Shown: piece after piece, positions 19,307 through 30,500 of the stretch
How positions within the stretch are numbered: position 1 is the stretch's first letter
Layout of the letters: each line of letters opens with the position of its first letter
Source of the DNA: Cordylochernes scorpioides
Lineage: Eukaryota; Arthropoda; Arachnida; Pseudoscorpiones; Chernetidae
DNA: 64,000 nucleotides
Reading direction: 5' to 3'
NCBI GenBank assembly: GCA_030710605.1
Contig: CP092863.1
Coordinates: 123,426,670 to 123,490,669 of the forward strand
Program-made: the position numbers and the translations under genes
The notes under the pieces: generated by a model
Database searches by the model: none
Told to the model about the DNA's origin: nothing
Seen by the model: only the letters and a program-made list of their open reading frames with translations

Positions 19307-21830
19307 AGTTCAAGACATTGATCATGGCGGCACTAAGATCAGCCAGTTGCCATGGTTCAAGACATTGATCAGGGCGGTACCAAGATCAACCAGTTGACTC
19401 TAGTTGCCGTGGGTCAAGACATTGATCAGGGTGGTACCAAGATCAGCTAGTTGCCGTGGTTCAAGACATTGATCAGGGTGGTACCAAGATCAGCTAGTTG
19501 CCGTGGTTCAAGACATTGATCAGGGAGGCACCAAGATCAGCCAGGTGCCGTGGTTCAAGACATTGATCAGGGTGGTACCAAGATCAGCTAGTTGCCGTGG
19601 TTCAAGACATTGATCAGGGCGGTACAAAGATCAGCCAGTTGCCGTGGTTCAAGACATTGATCAGGGAGGTACCAAGATCAGCCAGGTGCCGTGGTTCAAG
19701 ACATTGATCAGGGCGGTACAAAGATCAGCCAGTTGCCGTGGTTCAAGACATTGATCAGGGAGGTACCAAGATCAGCCAGGTGCTGTGGGTCAAGACATTG
19801 ATCAGGGTGGTACCAAGATCAGCTAGTTGCCGTGGTTCAAGACATTGATCAGGGCGGTACAAAGATCAGCCAGTTGCCGTGGTTCAAGACATTGATCAGG
19901 GAGGTACCAAGATCAGCCAGGTGCCGTGGTTCAAGACATTGATCAGGGCGGTACAAAGATCAGCCAGGTGCCGTGGTTCAAGACATTGATCAGGGCGGTA
20001 CAAAGATCAGCCAGTTGCCGTGGTTCAAGACATTGATCAGGGAGGTACCAAGATCAGCCAGGTGCTGTGGGTCAAGACATTGATCAGGGTGGTACCAAGA
20101 TCAGCTAGTTGCCGTGGTTCAAGACATTGATCAGGGCGGTACAAAGATCAGCCAGTTGCCGTGGTTCAAGACATTGATCAGGGAGGTACCAAGATCAGCC
20201 AGGTGCCGTGGTTCAAGACATTGATCAGGGCGGTACAAAGATCAGCCAGGTGCCGTGGTTCAAGACATTGATCAGGGCGGTACAAAGATCAGCCAGTTGC
20301 CGTGGTTCAAGACATTGATCAGGGAGGTACCAAGATCAGCCAGGTGCTGTGGGTCAAGACATTGATCAGGGTGGTACCAAGATCAGCTAGTTGCCGTGGT
20401 TCAAGACATTGATCAGGGTGGTACCAAGATCAGCTAGTTGCCGTGGTTCAAGACATTGATCAGGGCGGTACAAAGATCAGCCAGTTGCCGTGGTTCAAGA
20501 CATTGATCAGGGAGGTACCAAGATCAGCCAGGTGCCGTGGTTCAAGACATTGATCAGGGCGGTACAAAGATCAGCCAGGTGCCGTGGGTCAAGACATTGA
20601 TCAGGGTGGTACCAAGATCAGCTAGTTGCCGTGGTTCAAGACATTGATCAGGGCGGTACAAAGATCAGCTAGTTGCCGTGGTTCAAGACATTGATCAGGG
20701 AGGCACCAAGATCAGCCAGGTGCCGTGGTTCAAGACATTGATCAGGGCGGTACCAAGAGCAGCTAGTTGCAGTGGTTCAAGACATTGATCAGGGCGGTAC
20801 AAAGATCAGCCAGTTGCCGTGGTTCAAGACATTGATCAGGGCGGTACAAAGATCAGCCAGTTGCCGTGGTTCAAGACATTGATCAGGGAGGTACCAAGAT
20901 CAGCCAGGTGCCGTGGGTCAAGACATTGATCAGGGTGGTACCAAGATCAGCTAGTTGCCGTGGTTCAAGACATTGATCAGGGTGGTACCAAGATCAGCTA
21001 GTTGCCGTGGTTCAAGACATTGATCAGGGAGGCACCAAGATCAGCCAGGTGCCGTGGTTCAAGACATTGATCAGGGTGGTACCAAGATCAGCTAGTTGCC
21101 GTGGTTCAAGACATTGATCAGGGCGGTACAAAGATCAGCCAGTTGCCGTGGTTCAAGACATTGATCAGGGAGGTACCAAGATCAGCCAGGTGCCGTGGTT
21201 CAAGACATTGATCAGGGTGGTACCAAGATCAGCTAGTTGCCGTGGTTCAAGACATTGATCAGGGCGGTACAAAGATCAGCCAGGTGCCGTGGGTCAAGAC
21301 ATTGATCAGGGTGGTACCAAGATCAGCTAGTTGCCGTGGTTCAAGACATTGATCAGGGCGGTACAAAGATCAGCTAGTTGCCGTGGTTCAAGACATTGAT
21401 CAGGGAGGCACCAAGATCAGCCAGGTGCCGTGGTTCAAGACATTGATCAGGGCGGTACCAAGAGCAGCTAGTTGCAGTGGTTCAAGACATTGATCAGGGC
21501 GGTACAAAGATCAGCCAGTTGCCGTGGTTCAAGACATTGATCAGGGAGGTACCAAGATCAGCCAGGTGCCGTGGTTCAAGACATTGATCAGGGCGGTACC
21601 AAGAGCAGCAAGTTGCAGTGGTTCAAGACATTAATCAGGGCGATACCAAGATCAGTCAGTTGCCGTGGTTCAAGACATAGATCAGGGCGCGGTACCAAGA
21701 TCAGCCAGGTGCCGTGGTTCAAGACATTAATCAGGGCGGTACCAAGATCAGCTAGTTGCCGTGGTTCAAGACATTGATCAGGGCGGCACCAAGATCAGCC
21801 AGTTGTGTCCAGTTGCCATGGTTCAAGACA
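19307..21830 (+). repeat. 47-bp satellite with higher-order repeats, about 53 units
   Basis: The unit contains GGTTCAAGACATTGATCAGG and AAGATCAGCCAGTTGCCGT. Three main variants differ at GGCGGTACAAAG, GGAGGTACCAAG and GGTGGTACCAAGATCAGCTAG. A six-unit block (282 bp) starting near 19804 repeats at 20086, and a block near 20584 recurs 705 bp (15 units) later. The edges (before 19400, after 21600) are the most diverged. Since 47 is not a multiple of 3, no frame is maintained and ORFs inside are incidental. It lies between the convergent ends of ZSWIM7 and cytospin. Confidence 0.95.
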
Positions 21831-22120
21831 TGTGGTACTACGGCTGCAAGATCTGGTCAGTGGTTTCAAATCAGTCTTTCGATCTTCTCATCCAACAATG
21901 TCATCATCACAGAGAAAAAAATCTGAACAATTAAGAAGTGTTAATTATAAAGGTAGGTGAATATAATAGTTATTACTCTATAAATATATAATTTGATATC
22001 AATTTAAACTCAATGATACTTTCTGTGAATTTCAACATTTTTTTCTAAATTACTTTAAAAGATGATGGACACTGAGCCTCTTCAAGTAAAAGTTTATATC
22101 ATGATGCTAATTTCATTTGT
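21831..22120. other. Intergenic, nothing recognised
   Basis: AT-rich DNA. No element end or coding segment identified. Confidence 0.4.
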
Positions 22121-22250
22121 AAGTTTAAAGTCAAACTGCTTTTCACATGTGTAGACATGTGGTGTACTTACAGTAAAAGCAGTCGTCTACTTCTACCCAC
22201 CATGATTATCATGGCCTGTATCACATGTACTAGGGATAAGAAAAAAAAAA
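22121..22250 (+). mobile_element. SINE-A 3' fragment
   Basis: From GTCAAACTGCTTTTCACATG to the tail ACTAGGGATAAG and A(10). Confidence 0.65.
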
Positions 22251-22274
22251 TGATGCTAATTTTGTTTTACCAAT

Positions 22275-22435
22275 ACAGAACTAACTCCCTGTAAAGGACA
22301 ACACCTAGTTATAGAGCTAAAGTGTCTTTTAGAAAAAGAGGTTGTTCTCTTATAGTTCTTAAATAGTAAGTTTGGCAATGAAAACTGTCCTTTATAGAGA
22401 GGCATCCCCTCAACGTTCTATTGTACTATTGAAAT
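22275..22435. mobile_element. Pogo-type MITE fragment
   Basis: CCTGTAAAGGACAACACCTA ... TGAAAACTGTCCTTTATAGA; the outer ends are lost. Confidence 0.5.
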
Positions 22436-22454
22436 TAATGAATAAACCTATTTT

Positions 22455-22674
22455 TAAAAAAATGCTCCAATGGCTCCCGATTCTTGCAAAAGTCCAACCC
22501 CACCAGCGAGTGCAAGTAACCAAACGGGGCTCTGACACATTTGTAAGTGCAAAGTCGAACTGCTTTTCACATGTGTAGACATGTGGTGCACTTACAGTAA
22601 AAGCAGTCGCCAACTTCTACCCACCATGATTATCATGGCCTGTACCACGTGTACTAGGGATAAGAAAAAAAAAA
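22455..22674 (+). mobile_element. SINE-A copy without head
   Basis: Starts at AAAAAAATGCTCCAATGGC and ends GTACTAGGGATAAG plus A(12). One of the least diverged bodies in the window. Confidence 0.72.
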
Positions 22675-22728
22675 ACCTATTTTTTAAATAATTGTCTATT
22701 CCTACATTTCAAGTATATTATCCAAATA

Positions 22729-22909
22729 CAGTAGAACCTCCCTTTAGCAGACACTCCGGTAGAGGACACCTCTCTATAAAGGACAGTTTTCATTTGCTAA
22801 ATTTCCATTTTTACTATTTAGCAACTCTCTGGTAAGAGGACACATCTCCTTAAAGGACACTTTGGTTTTACAATTAGGTGTTATCCTTTACAGGGAGGTA
22901 GTTCTACTG
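22729..22909. mobile_element. Pogo-type palindromic MITE, type copy (181 bp)
   Basis: Left CAGTAGAACCTCCCTTTAGC, right GGGAGGTAGTTCTACTG, with TA at the left flank. Arms continue inward (GAGGACACCTCTCTATAAAG against GAGGACACATCTCCTTAAAG) around CCATTTTTACTATTTAGCAA. The terminal CAG and TA target fit pogo/Tigger transposases acting in trans. Confidence 0.75.
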
Positions 22910-22967
22910 CATAACTTTTAAAGAAGGCATTGCTAAGAAGCTTATATGAATAAAAATTGAAAATGTG

Positions 22968-23240
22968 TTGTTGTTTCTTATCCCCTTGTGTAAAGATTAC
23001 ACGAATTTCACGAGTTCATGATCTCATGGAATGGGGTATAGGGGTGCAGCTTTAGTTGATCATGCCACCATGATCCAGGCACACTTTGGTGAAAGTCTGA
23101 CTGTAATTTGAGCCATTCCTAACATGGAAGCCTTTGCTGCTGGCTCTAACATGAGCACAGACACAGCTCCTCTGTATCCCTGGAGTGGGACCCTTGCTGA
23201 GGACCATATAAACCGGGTCAGTTGAATTCAGGATTTTTTA
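22968..23240 (-). mobile_element. LINE type 3 3' end
   Basis: On the minus strand the copy ends in GTGTAATCTTTACACAAGGG and GATAAGAAACAACAACA. Upstream it carries the block CACCAAAGTGTGCCTGGATC and CCTATACCCCATTCCATGAG shared with 30936-31215, 54100-54366 and 57640-57850. The tail is shared with LINE type 2, the upstream part is not. Confidence 0.55.
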
Positions 23241-23279
23241 AAATGTGTACATTGAGAAAGCTACTCGAAGTGCACCATG

Positions 23280-23585
23280 GACAAATTAAAAGACAAATAT
23301 TCCAATCTTAAATTAATCCTGGTAGATTCCTAGAATCCCAAATATATATACAAAGACTGACCTACTTCAGACATATAATGAGAACAAATGATTAGAAAAG
23401 ATGTTGATGTTGGGGGAAATTGAAGGAAGAGAAAAAGACCTCCAATGAGTTGGTTAGGTCAGAGAAGTTACCAGAAGGTCACTAGATGAGAGTGATGGTC
23501 ACTAATAGATCAAATTGAAGAATATTTGTCCCCATAGGGTTACCAAAAGTCAAACTCGACAGACACAAACAACTACATTAGAAGC
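23280..23585 (+). pseudogene. C-terminal relic of an RTE-like non-LTR ORF, second copy
   Basis: Inverted relative to 18685-18960. Reads CTTCAGACATATAATGAGAA, GGAAGAGAAAAAGACCTCC and CAATGAGTTGGTTAGG in broken frames. Confidence 0.4.
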
Positions 23586-23639
23586 ATGATGAAAGTACTG
23601 TAAAAAGATAACAGCTTGAGAAGTGCCAATATACACCAC

Positions 23640-24195
23640 ATCCTCATAAAATAGTGTTGATCTTTCTGTAACAGCATTGTTACCCAAACATCACATACTA
23701 TTTATAATAAGGCACACAATTTGGTTTATAGATTATAAACACAAGGTTTATAGAACAAAACCGAATAAATAAATAGTGTGACATTTCAGTAACAACGTTT
23801 TTTTTTTTTGCTAGTACACGTGGTACAGGCCATGATAATCATAGTGAGTAGAAGAAGGCGACTGCTTTTACTGTAAGCGCACCACATGTCTACACATGTG
23901 AAAAGCAGTTTGACTTTGCATTTACAAATAAATATGCCAGAACCCTGTTTGGTTACTTGCACTCGCTGGTGGGGTTGGACTTTTGCAAGAATAGGGGGAC
24001 ATTGGAGCTTTTTTTTATTAATCAGAAAAAAGTGCCCAATGCGGGAATCGAACGTAGGTCGTAGCGGTTGTAAACCAACGGTTTATACTATCCTTCCATT
24101 GACCCTAGTAACAACGCTGAAATGTCACACACTATTTATTTGGATTTGGTCTTATTACCTTGTGTTTATAATATAATAATCCAAATTGCGCCTTA
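23640..24195. repeat. PAL repeat split by a SINE
   Basis: PAL arms run up to GTAACAACG (23789-23797) and resume after the second GTAACAACG (24108-24116), finishing TTGGTCTTATTACCTTGTG. Confidence 0.7.
23798..24107 (-). mobile_element. Full-length SINE-A with 9-bp target-site duplication
   Basis: This copy defines the family: about 310 bp, head at 24107, T-run (A-tail on the minus strand) at 23798, flanked by GTAACAACG on both sides. Target duplication plus A-tail indicates target-primed reverse transcription. The tRNA-like head has a B-box-like motif with one change (GTTCGATTCCCGC). Confidence 0.82.
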
Positions 24196-24384
24196 TCATT
24201 ACATCCTCACCAATTTATTTACACACATGGAGAAACAAGGCTTGTTAAAGTAGTGTAACAAAAGAACAAAAAGACCACACAAGAAGTATCTAGCACAAAA
24301 GGTATAAAAAAAAACTTTTACTCCTCGGCAGCATATATTTTTACAAAAAAAAATCTTATTACAAAAGAGTAGGGGGGTTGGGAG

Positions 24385-24390
24385 TTTATT
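24385..24390 (-). terminator. Candidate polyadenylation signal of cytospin
   Basis: AATAAA on the minus strand, about 50 bases after the stop codon. Confidence 0.5.
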
Positions 24391-24440
24391 TGTATATTAG
24401 GAACGACGACGACAACGACACAGCGAGGGGAGGGAGATGA

Positions 24441-24593
24441 CTAGAGAGCTTCGAAGTGTTTGTAGATGGAAGTGACGTAGGACATGACGGACTGCCAGTC
24501 CGGGCGCTCCTGGCACAACATGTCGTTGAGACGGAGGGTGGTGGGGATCCCCACGGACTCTGCAGCCTTGAATGCCAAGCTGAAGTTGTGCCT
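24441..24593 (-). CDS. SPECC1L: Cytospin last exon: end of CH domain
   Basis: After acceptor GTGTGATACAG, 50 codons beginning [17 protein letters not shown] and ending SIYKHFEAL, then TAG. This is the final helix bundle of a type-3-like CH domain (RPDWQSVM...Y). Phase 0. Confidence 0.9.
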   Translation of the reverse strand, partial: RHNFSLAFKAAESVGIPTTLRLNDMLCQERPDWQSVMSYVTSIYKHFEAL

Positions 24594-27500
24594 CTGTATC
24601 ACACAACAACCACTGCGGCTCAATTACCTGGAACATACTGCTTGCTTGCTTACCCTTTAAGGGAAAAAAACCTAACACCCGCAGTTTGTACAAGTGTAGC
24701 AGATTCTTATGTTTTAACAATACAGTAGAACCTCCCTTTAGCAGACACCTCTCCACAAAGGACAGTTTTCATTTGCAAAATTACCATTTTTATTCCGCCT
24801 TTGCCGGTCTCAAGCCCGGATGAAAAAGGAGGGGGAGCAGTAACAAGCTCACTAAAAAACCTGGGCTCAGCTGGCCCGGCTGAAAGTACCCTGTAAGGGC
24901 TCCTAATTCAGGAATACAGGATGAGCAGTGTTTGTACTCCATGTTAGGAGTAGCTGCACTGGCGTCTATTCCTCATGTCAGAGGCAGCCATTTCTTTTGG
25001 AACTAAGTCGGCCTGCCACTGAGTAGTGCTCCCAGTCTTAATGACAAAGGCAAACACATTCTACTTCACCCAGTCATGATGGTTGTCAAAGCTTGATACC
25101 CTAATATGATTGAGTAGAGATAAGAAAGAAGACAAATGTAGCAGATTGATAAGGCACAATTTGTATTATAAATTAAAAACAAGGTAATTAGACCTAATCC
25201 AAATAAAGTGTGTGACATTTCGGTAACAGAGTTGTTACCATCATCAGACAAAAAGTACTGAATGAGGAAAATATATCACAGCATGTTGTGATTATTGTTG
25301 TGCAAATTGTGTGCCTTATCTATTTTAGTTTGAATTTGGCTGGCATTTCAAATTTAAAATAAATATATATACAGTAGAACAACCTCCATGAAAGGACACT
25401 TATGCTAGAAGATACCTCTTTACAAAGGACAGTTTTGATTGTCAAAATTACCATTTTTACTATGTAACAACTCTCAAGTAAAAGGACACATCTCCCTAAA
25501 GGACACTTAGGTTCTGCAATTAGGTGTTGTCCTTTACTGGGAGGTAGTTATACTGTATATCTATTGTGAAAAAAAAAAAAAGATATATATATAAAGAGAC
25601 AAGGGTCGCCTCTCCCGTCAAAATAGACGTCTAAAACCAGACGCCATCTATTGACCGTCGCCGCAACTAGCGGCCTCGAGTCGGAGACAAAGCCACAACA
25701 CCAGCTTTGGTAAACTGAAAAGCGTCCACCTAGAGACCATGGTTTCGGGCTAATGGCCCTCGTCAGTCTAGGGCGAACTTGTTTCTTTAGATCAATTTTC
25801 TCCCGGCAAAATTTCAATCTATATATATATGTAGTATAAAAACCTCCCCTTTTACATGTACATTGTATTCAACAAATAAAGCCAACCTATAGACAACCCA
25901 GAGAGAGACGGGCCGGTAAGTCCAGTCACTTGAGACCCCAGCGACATTCCAAGGGGCGACCACTGGAGCCCGTTAGTTAACACATCAGGACGATAAAGAC
26001 AGTTGGGGATGGTGGTGAGACACGAACGGCCGCCTGGCTGTGCCAGTCCTGTCTCTCCATCTGGTTGCCTGGGTCCTTCTTTCAACTTGTGATGTCCTTA
26101 TTTATCTTCCCCACCTCTTATTACCACATATATATATCTATATATATAAAAATGAATGTTTGTATGTCTGTTTGTCTGTATGTCCAGTATACAAATTCGC
26201 AGTAGTTCACTAATTCAAACCAAAATTTCCATACATAGGTAAAAGAATACGGGGAAGACGATAGGCTATTTTAAAAAATATATAAATCAATTATTAAAAC
26301 TATATATTCAAATTATTCAACTTAGCTCACAAACAGCGCCCTCTAGAACGCGTGGGGATCTGACGGCAGCGCGCGCCCATTGGCTGCTTTATACTCTTTA
26401 CTTTTGTTTAGCTTTTAAATAACATATTTTTTCTCTACTTTGCCTATTTTTATTACTGTTTTATACTCTTTTCTTTTGTTTAGCTTTTAGAGATCTGAGA
26501 TGCCTCCCAAGAAACGCAAACCTATTGGAAAAGTCCTACCAGAAGTGAGTAAAAAAAAGAAATGTGCGAAGTGCTGAGACTGCTGTGCAACGTGAGCATC
26601 GTCTTAGGATTAATCGAGAAAGGGCCAGTACTTCGAGAGCGGCGGAATCCGTGGGACAGCGTGAGAACAGGCTTCAACAAGATAGAGACAGGGCCAGTAC
26701 CTCAAGAGCGGCGGAATCCGTGGGACAGCGTGAGAACAGGCTTCGGCAAAATAGAAACAGGGTCAGTACTTCGAGAGCGGCAGAAACCCCACAAGAACAT
26801 ACGGCCAGGATTCTGAATGTTAGGGAAAGAACTTTGGCCTCACGAAACTCGCGTGATAGACTTTCCAATTTACTTTTAGAAGGGTTTAATTATGATTCGT
26901 GCAAAAATTATGAACAACACCCAATGATATTGCTGCATCATGTTTGATTATCAGATACAAAATTATAACGGGAAAAATTCCAAAAAGCAGAGACCACGGG
27001 TGAAACCAGTTCATTATTTTGTATGCAGGAACAAAATTCTAACAGAAAAACATTCATTCGAGCAGAAAACAAAAGCCAGATCATCTTTCTATAAAAATAT
27101 CGCTTCTCAGACACAAAGTTTGGAGCGGTACGTTTCACAAGAGTGACATCCACGACGCCAATTTATAATTGTAACGAATAGTATTTGAATAGGGTAAAAC
27201 CCGGGCGTTGCCCGGGTCATTCGGCTAGTATATATATATATATATATATAATTTTAAGCTTTGTGTTCCGAATCTACAGAAGTCAGCTACTAAGTTAAGA
27301 GAGAGATATATGTACCTTGTCTTTGGGGTCGAGGTCATGGTAGGGGATGAGATGAGGCAGGTAGGAGTGGAGCAGAGCACAGAACGCCAGGCCGTCGTTC
27401 CAGCTACTGCTGAAGTTGGTGATATCTATGCCCTGCACAGCACAAAGACTGAGTGAATCATGATTGACACAGACTTCGGATTCTCTGGAATCAAACAGGC

Positions 27501-30500
27501 AAACCTATAATATGATGCACTAGCGCGCCATCTGTTATCAAAATTCAAAATTATTTTAATTGTTTATTTTCAAAAAGAATCTTACGCCTTTAAAATAGTT
27601 TTGAATTTTGAAACCTATAATAGTTATGTGGCAACCACACTTTGCTTCAGCTAGCGCAAGCTGGAAGAACACCTCACTACATTGTATGTGATCATCTTAT
27701 TAAAGTTGAGAGAGAAAATATGTAAATATGTTATTTAAGTTTTCTTATTTTATATTAAAAAGATTTTTGTCGAAACGTTGACAAAATAAAAAAACTCTAA
27801 TTGGCCGAAGTGTATATTTTTCATAGAAATATGAATGCCGGCCAGGCAACCTCTATCTTCAGGATATGTTATATTTGAGTTGATTTGTTTTATGAATTGA
27901 ATATATGCAAATTTAATTATTGTTGGAAAAGTTTTTTTTTTCATACTTTGATATATATATGGGTTAGTTAGCGAGTGTAATCTGAGGATAAAGAGATTCG
28001 AGTCTCAGATTTGTAGGCATATTTTTTCTTAATCTTTAATAAATATTTTGTGAAATGAAAAGTAAAAAAGAAGTCTTCTTGAACTCTTTTAAAAACAGGT
28101 AAATATTCTCTGCACTACAATTTAGATGGCAGAGCACCATAGTAAACGAATAATTGCGCTGCAAATATTAAAAAATAAAGATACAAAAAAAAAAAACCTT
28201 TCGCAATGAGTTTCTTTTATTACAATAAACGCGAGCTTTCGGGCTCCATCGGGCTGGAGCCGCCCTTCTACAGGCAAAAATGAACTATTTGATTTTTTGA
28301 GAGACAGTTATATACATTTAATTTGTTACCAATTTTACATATATAAATCCGGAAGAAAAATATTGAATCTACATATATTATTACTATTTTACTATGTTCA
28401 ACAATTGGAATGGAAATTAACCTAAATTACAATATTTTAAAAAGTTAAGTTTTGGAATATGATTTAGATAAAGAGAGATATGATTTTTTGTGGTATGGAA
28501 TATGACTAAATTGTTCAGGGATTTCTATTCTGCGATTAATGCTATTATGTTGTTTGGAGATCAGAGATTCTAGGAATAATCTTTCGGATTTGGTAGTTAT
28601 ATTACTGTAGTGGCAAGTTGGACTATCTAAATTAAATTTGTGACCGGTATTAATGGTATGCTGAAAAATGAGGGACCTAGGATCTTTGTTATAATTTTTC
28701 TGCCTGTTTCTCCGACGTATATGGATGGACAATCAATGCATGAAACAGAATAAATGGCGTTTTTCCTCTGTAGGGGGTTCTGATCTGTGGACATTTTTGT
28801 GATGGGATTTTTGAGGATATTGCCGATGGGTCTTGGGGTCCGAAAAAAGAACTTGATGCCGTATTTCTGTATTTCTTGGGCTATTTTTGAATTAGTTGGT
28901 GAATAATCAATATAACAGGTTGTTTTGAAGGTCCGATGGGTTCTATGATGGGATGGATTATAACAGTGATGATCTATGAACGGTGGGGGATAGCCAAATT
29001 TTCTAAGATTTCTATAAATATTATTTCTTTCTATTTCTTTAAATTAAGGAAGTTGTACCTTTCAGCATGTATATCAGGATTGAGACAATAACTCTGAAAG
29101 ATATTACAGTGAACTTTATTGAAGACATACGAGATAACCAATATACACTCATGGACAAAACTTAAGGAAATTGTACCTTTCAGCATGTATATCGGGATTG
29201 AGACAATAACTGAAAGATATTACAGTGACCTTTATTGAAGACACACGAGATAACCAATATACACTCATGAACAAAACTTAAGGAAGTTGTACCTTTCAGC
29301 ATGTATATCGGGATTGAGACAATAACTCTGAAAGATATTACAGTGACCTTTATTGAAGACACACAAGATAACCAATATACACTCATGGACAAAACTTAAG
29401 GAAATTGTACCTTTCAGCATGTATATCGGGATTGAGACAATAACTCTGAAAGATATTACAGTGACCTTTATTGAAGACACACGAGATAACCAATATACAC
29501 TCATGGACAAAACTTAAGGAAGTTGTACCTTTCAGCATGTATATCGGGATTGAGACAATAACTCTGAAAGATATTACAGTGACCTTTATTGAAGACACAC
29601 AAGATTACATCTGTCTCCTTAAAAAAAAAAAAAAATTAGATGACCGACAGACATTAAAGACTTTTCACTTTCTAATTTTTGTCTATGAGGGTATATATAT
29701 ATAGATTGAAGATGGCTGTAAAAATGTTAATGATATTACACAGATTTGTTCTTGTTTAGTCCTATAGTCTTGTAAAAAGGAGTAGACATGGTACCAAACT
29801 TACCTTGTAACCTGCAGTCTTGTTCTGGCACCACTTGAGTAGAGCATTGCGCTTGGAGCCCCCACCTTTGGTGAGTGTGGCAAGGGGATCTCCGTCAGTG
29901 CAGGACTTGGTGTAGTCCTCCGACCTGGGTAGTGGGGAGGTGACGGGGGGGTTGCCGTCACTGACTGTGGCCCTCAGTGGGGTCTGACAACACACAGCTC
30001 CCTCTGGTCAACAACTCCTACGTTGAACCAACTTTACGAATGGAAATCTAATGCTACACATGACTGGTACAGATCAGGAGGGACAAGTTCTATCCTTCCA
30101 AGAGAACAACAGTCTTTGATTTCCAGACTTAAGTCTGGTCATCTACGGACAATGACTTTCCAGAATGGTTGCAAGGTTTTCCCACTATGTACTAAGTGCA
30201 ATTCTCAACCTGCAACCCCAAAACACATTATTGACTGTATTGACTCATCCATTGATGAGCTCTACTCTTCCTCAGCATACACCATCAAAAGTCTCAAGCT
30301 TTACAAGCTTGATACCTTAGTGTGATTGAGTGGAGATAAGAAAAAAGAAGAAGACCAACTTTACACCCAACTGGACAACCTTCCGTGTAAGACCATCAAC
30401 AACAATAACAACAAAAATAAATAAAATTTAATTATATTACAATATAATGCGGCTTATGATTGTAGAATGACATTTGAAAATTATACCGCATGTGTTTCTT

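Noticed and set aside
19307..21830. CRISPR array
   Set aside because: Repeats are contiguous with no unique spacers, in a eukaryotic context; it is a satellite. The same applies to 50545-52490.
25852..26085. 77-codon minus ORF as a small gene
   Set aside because: Opens in a GC-rich block of unknown repeat origin; no domain, start context or splice partner.
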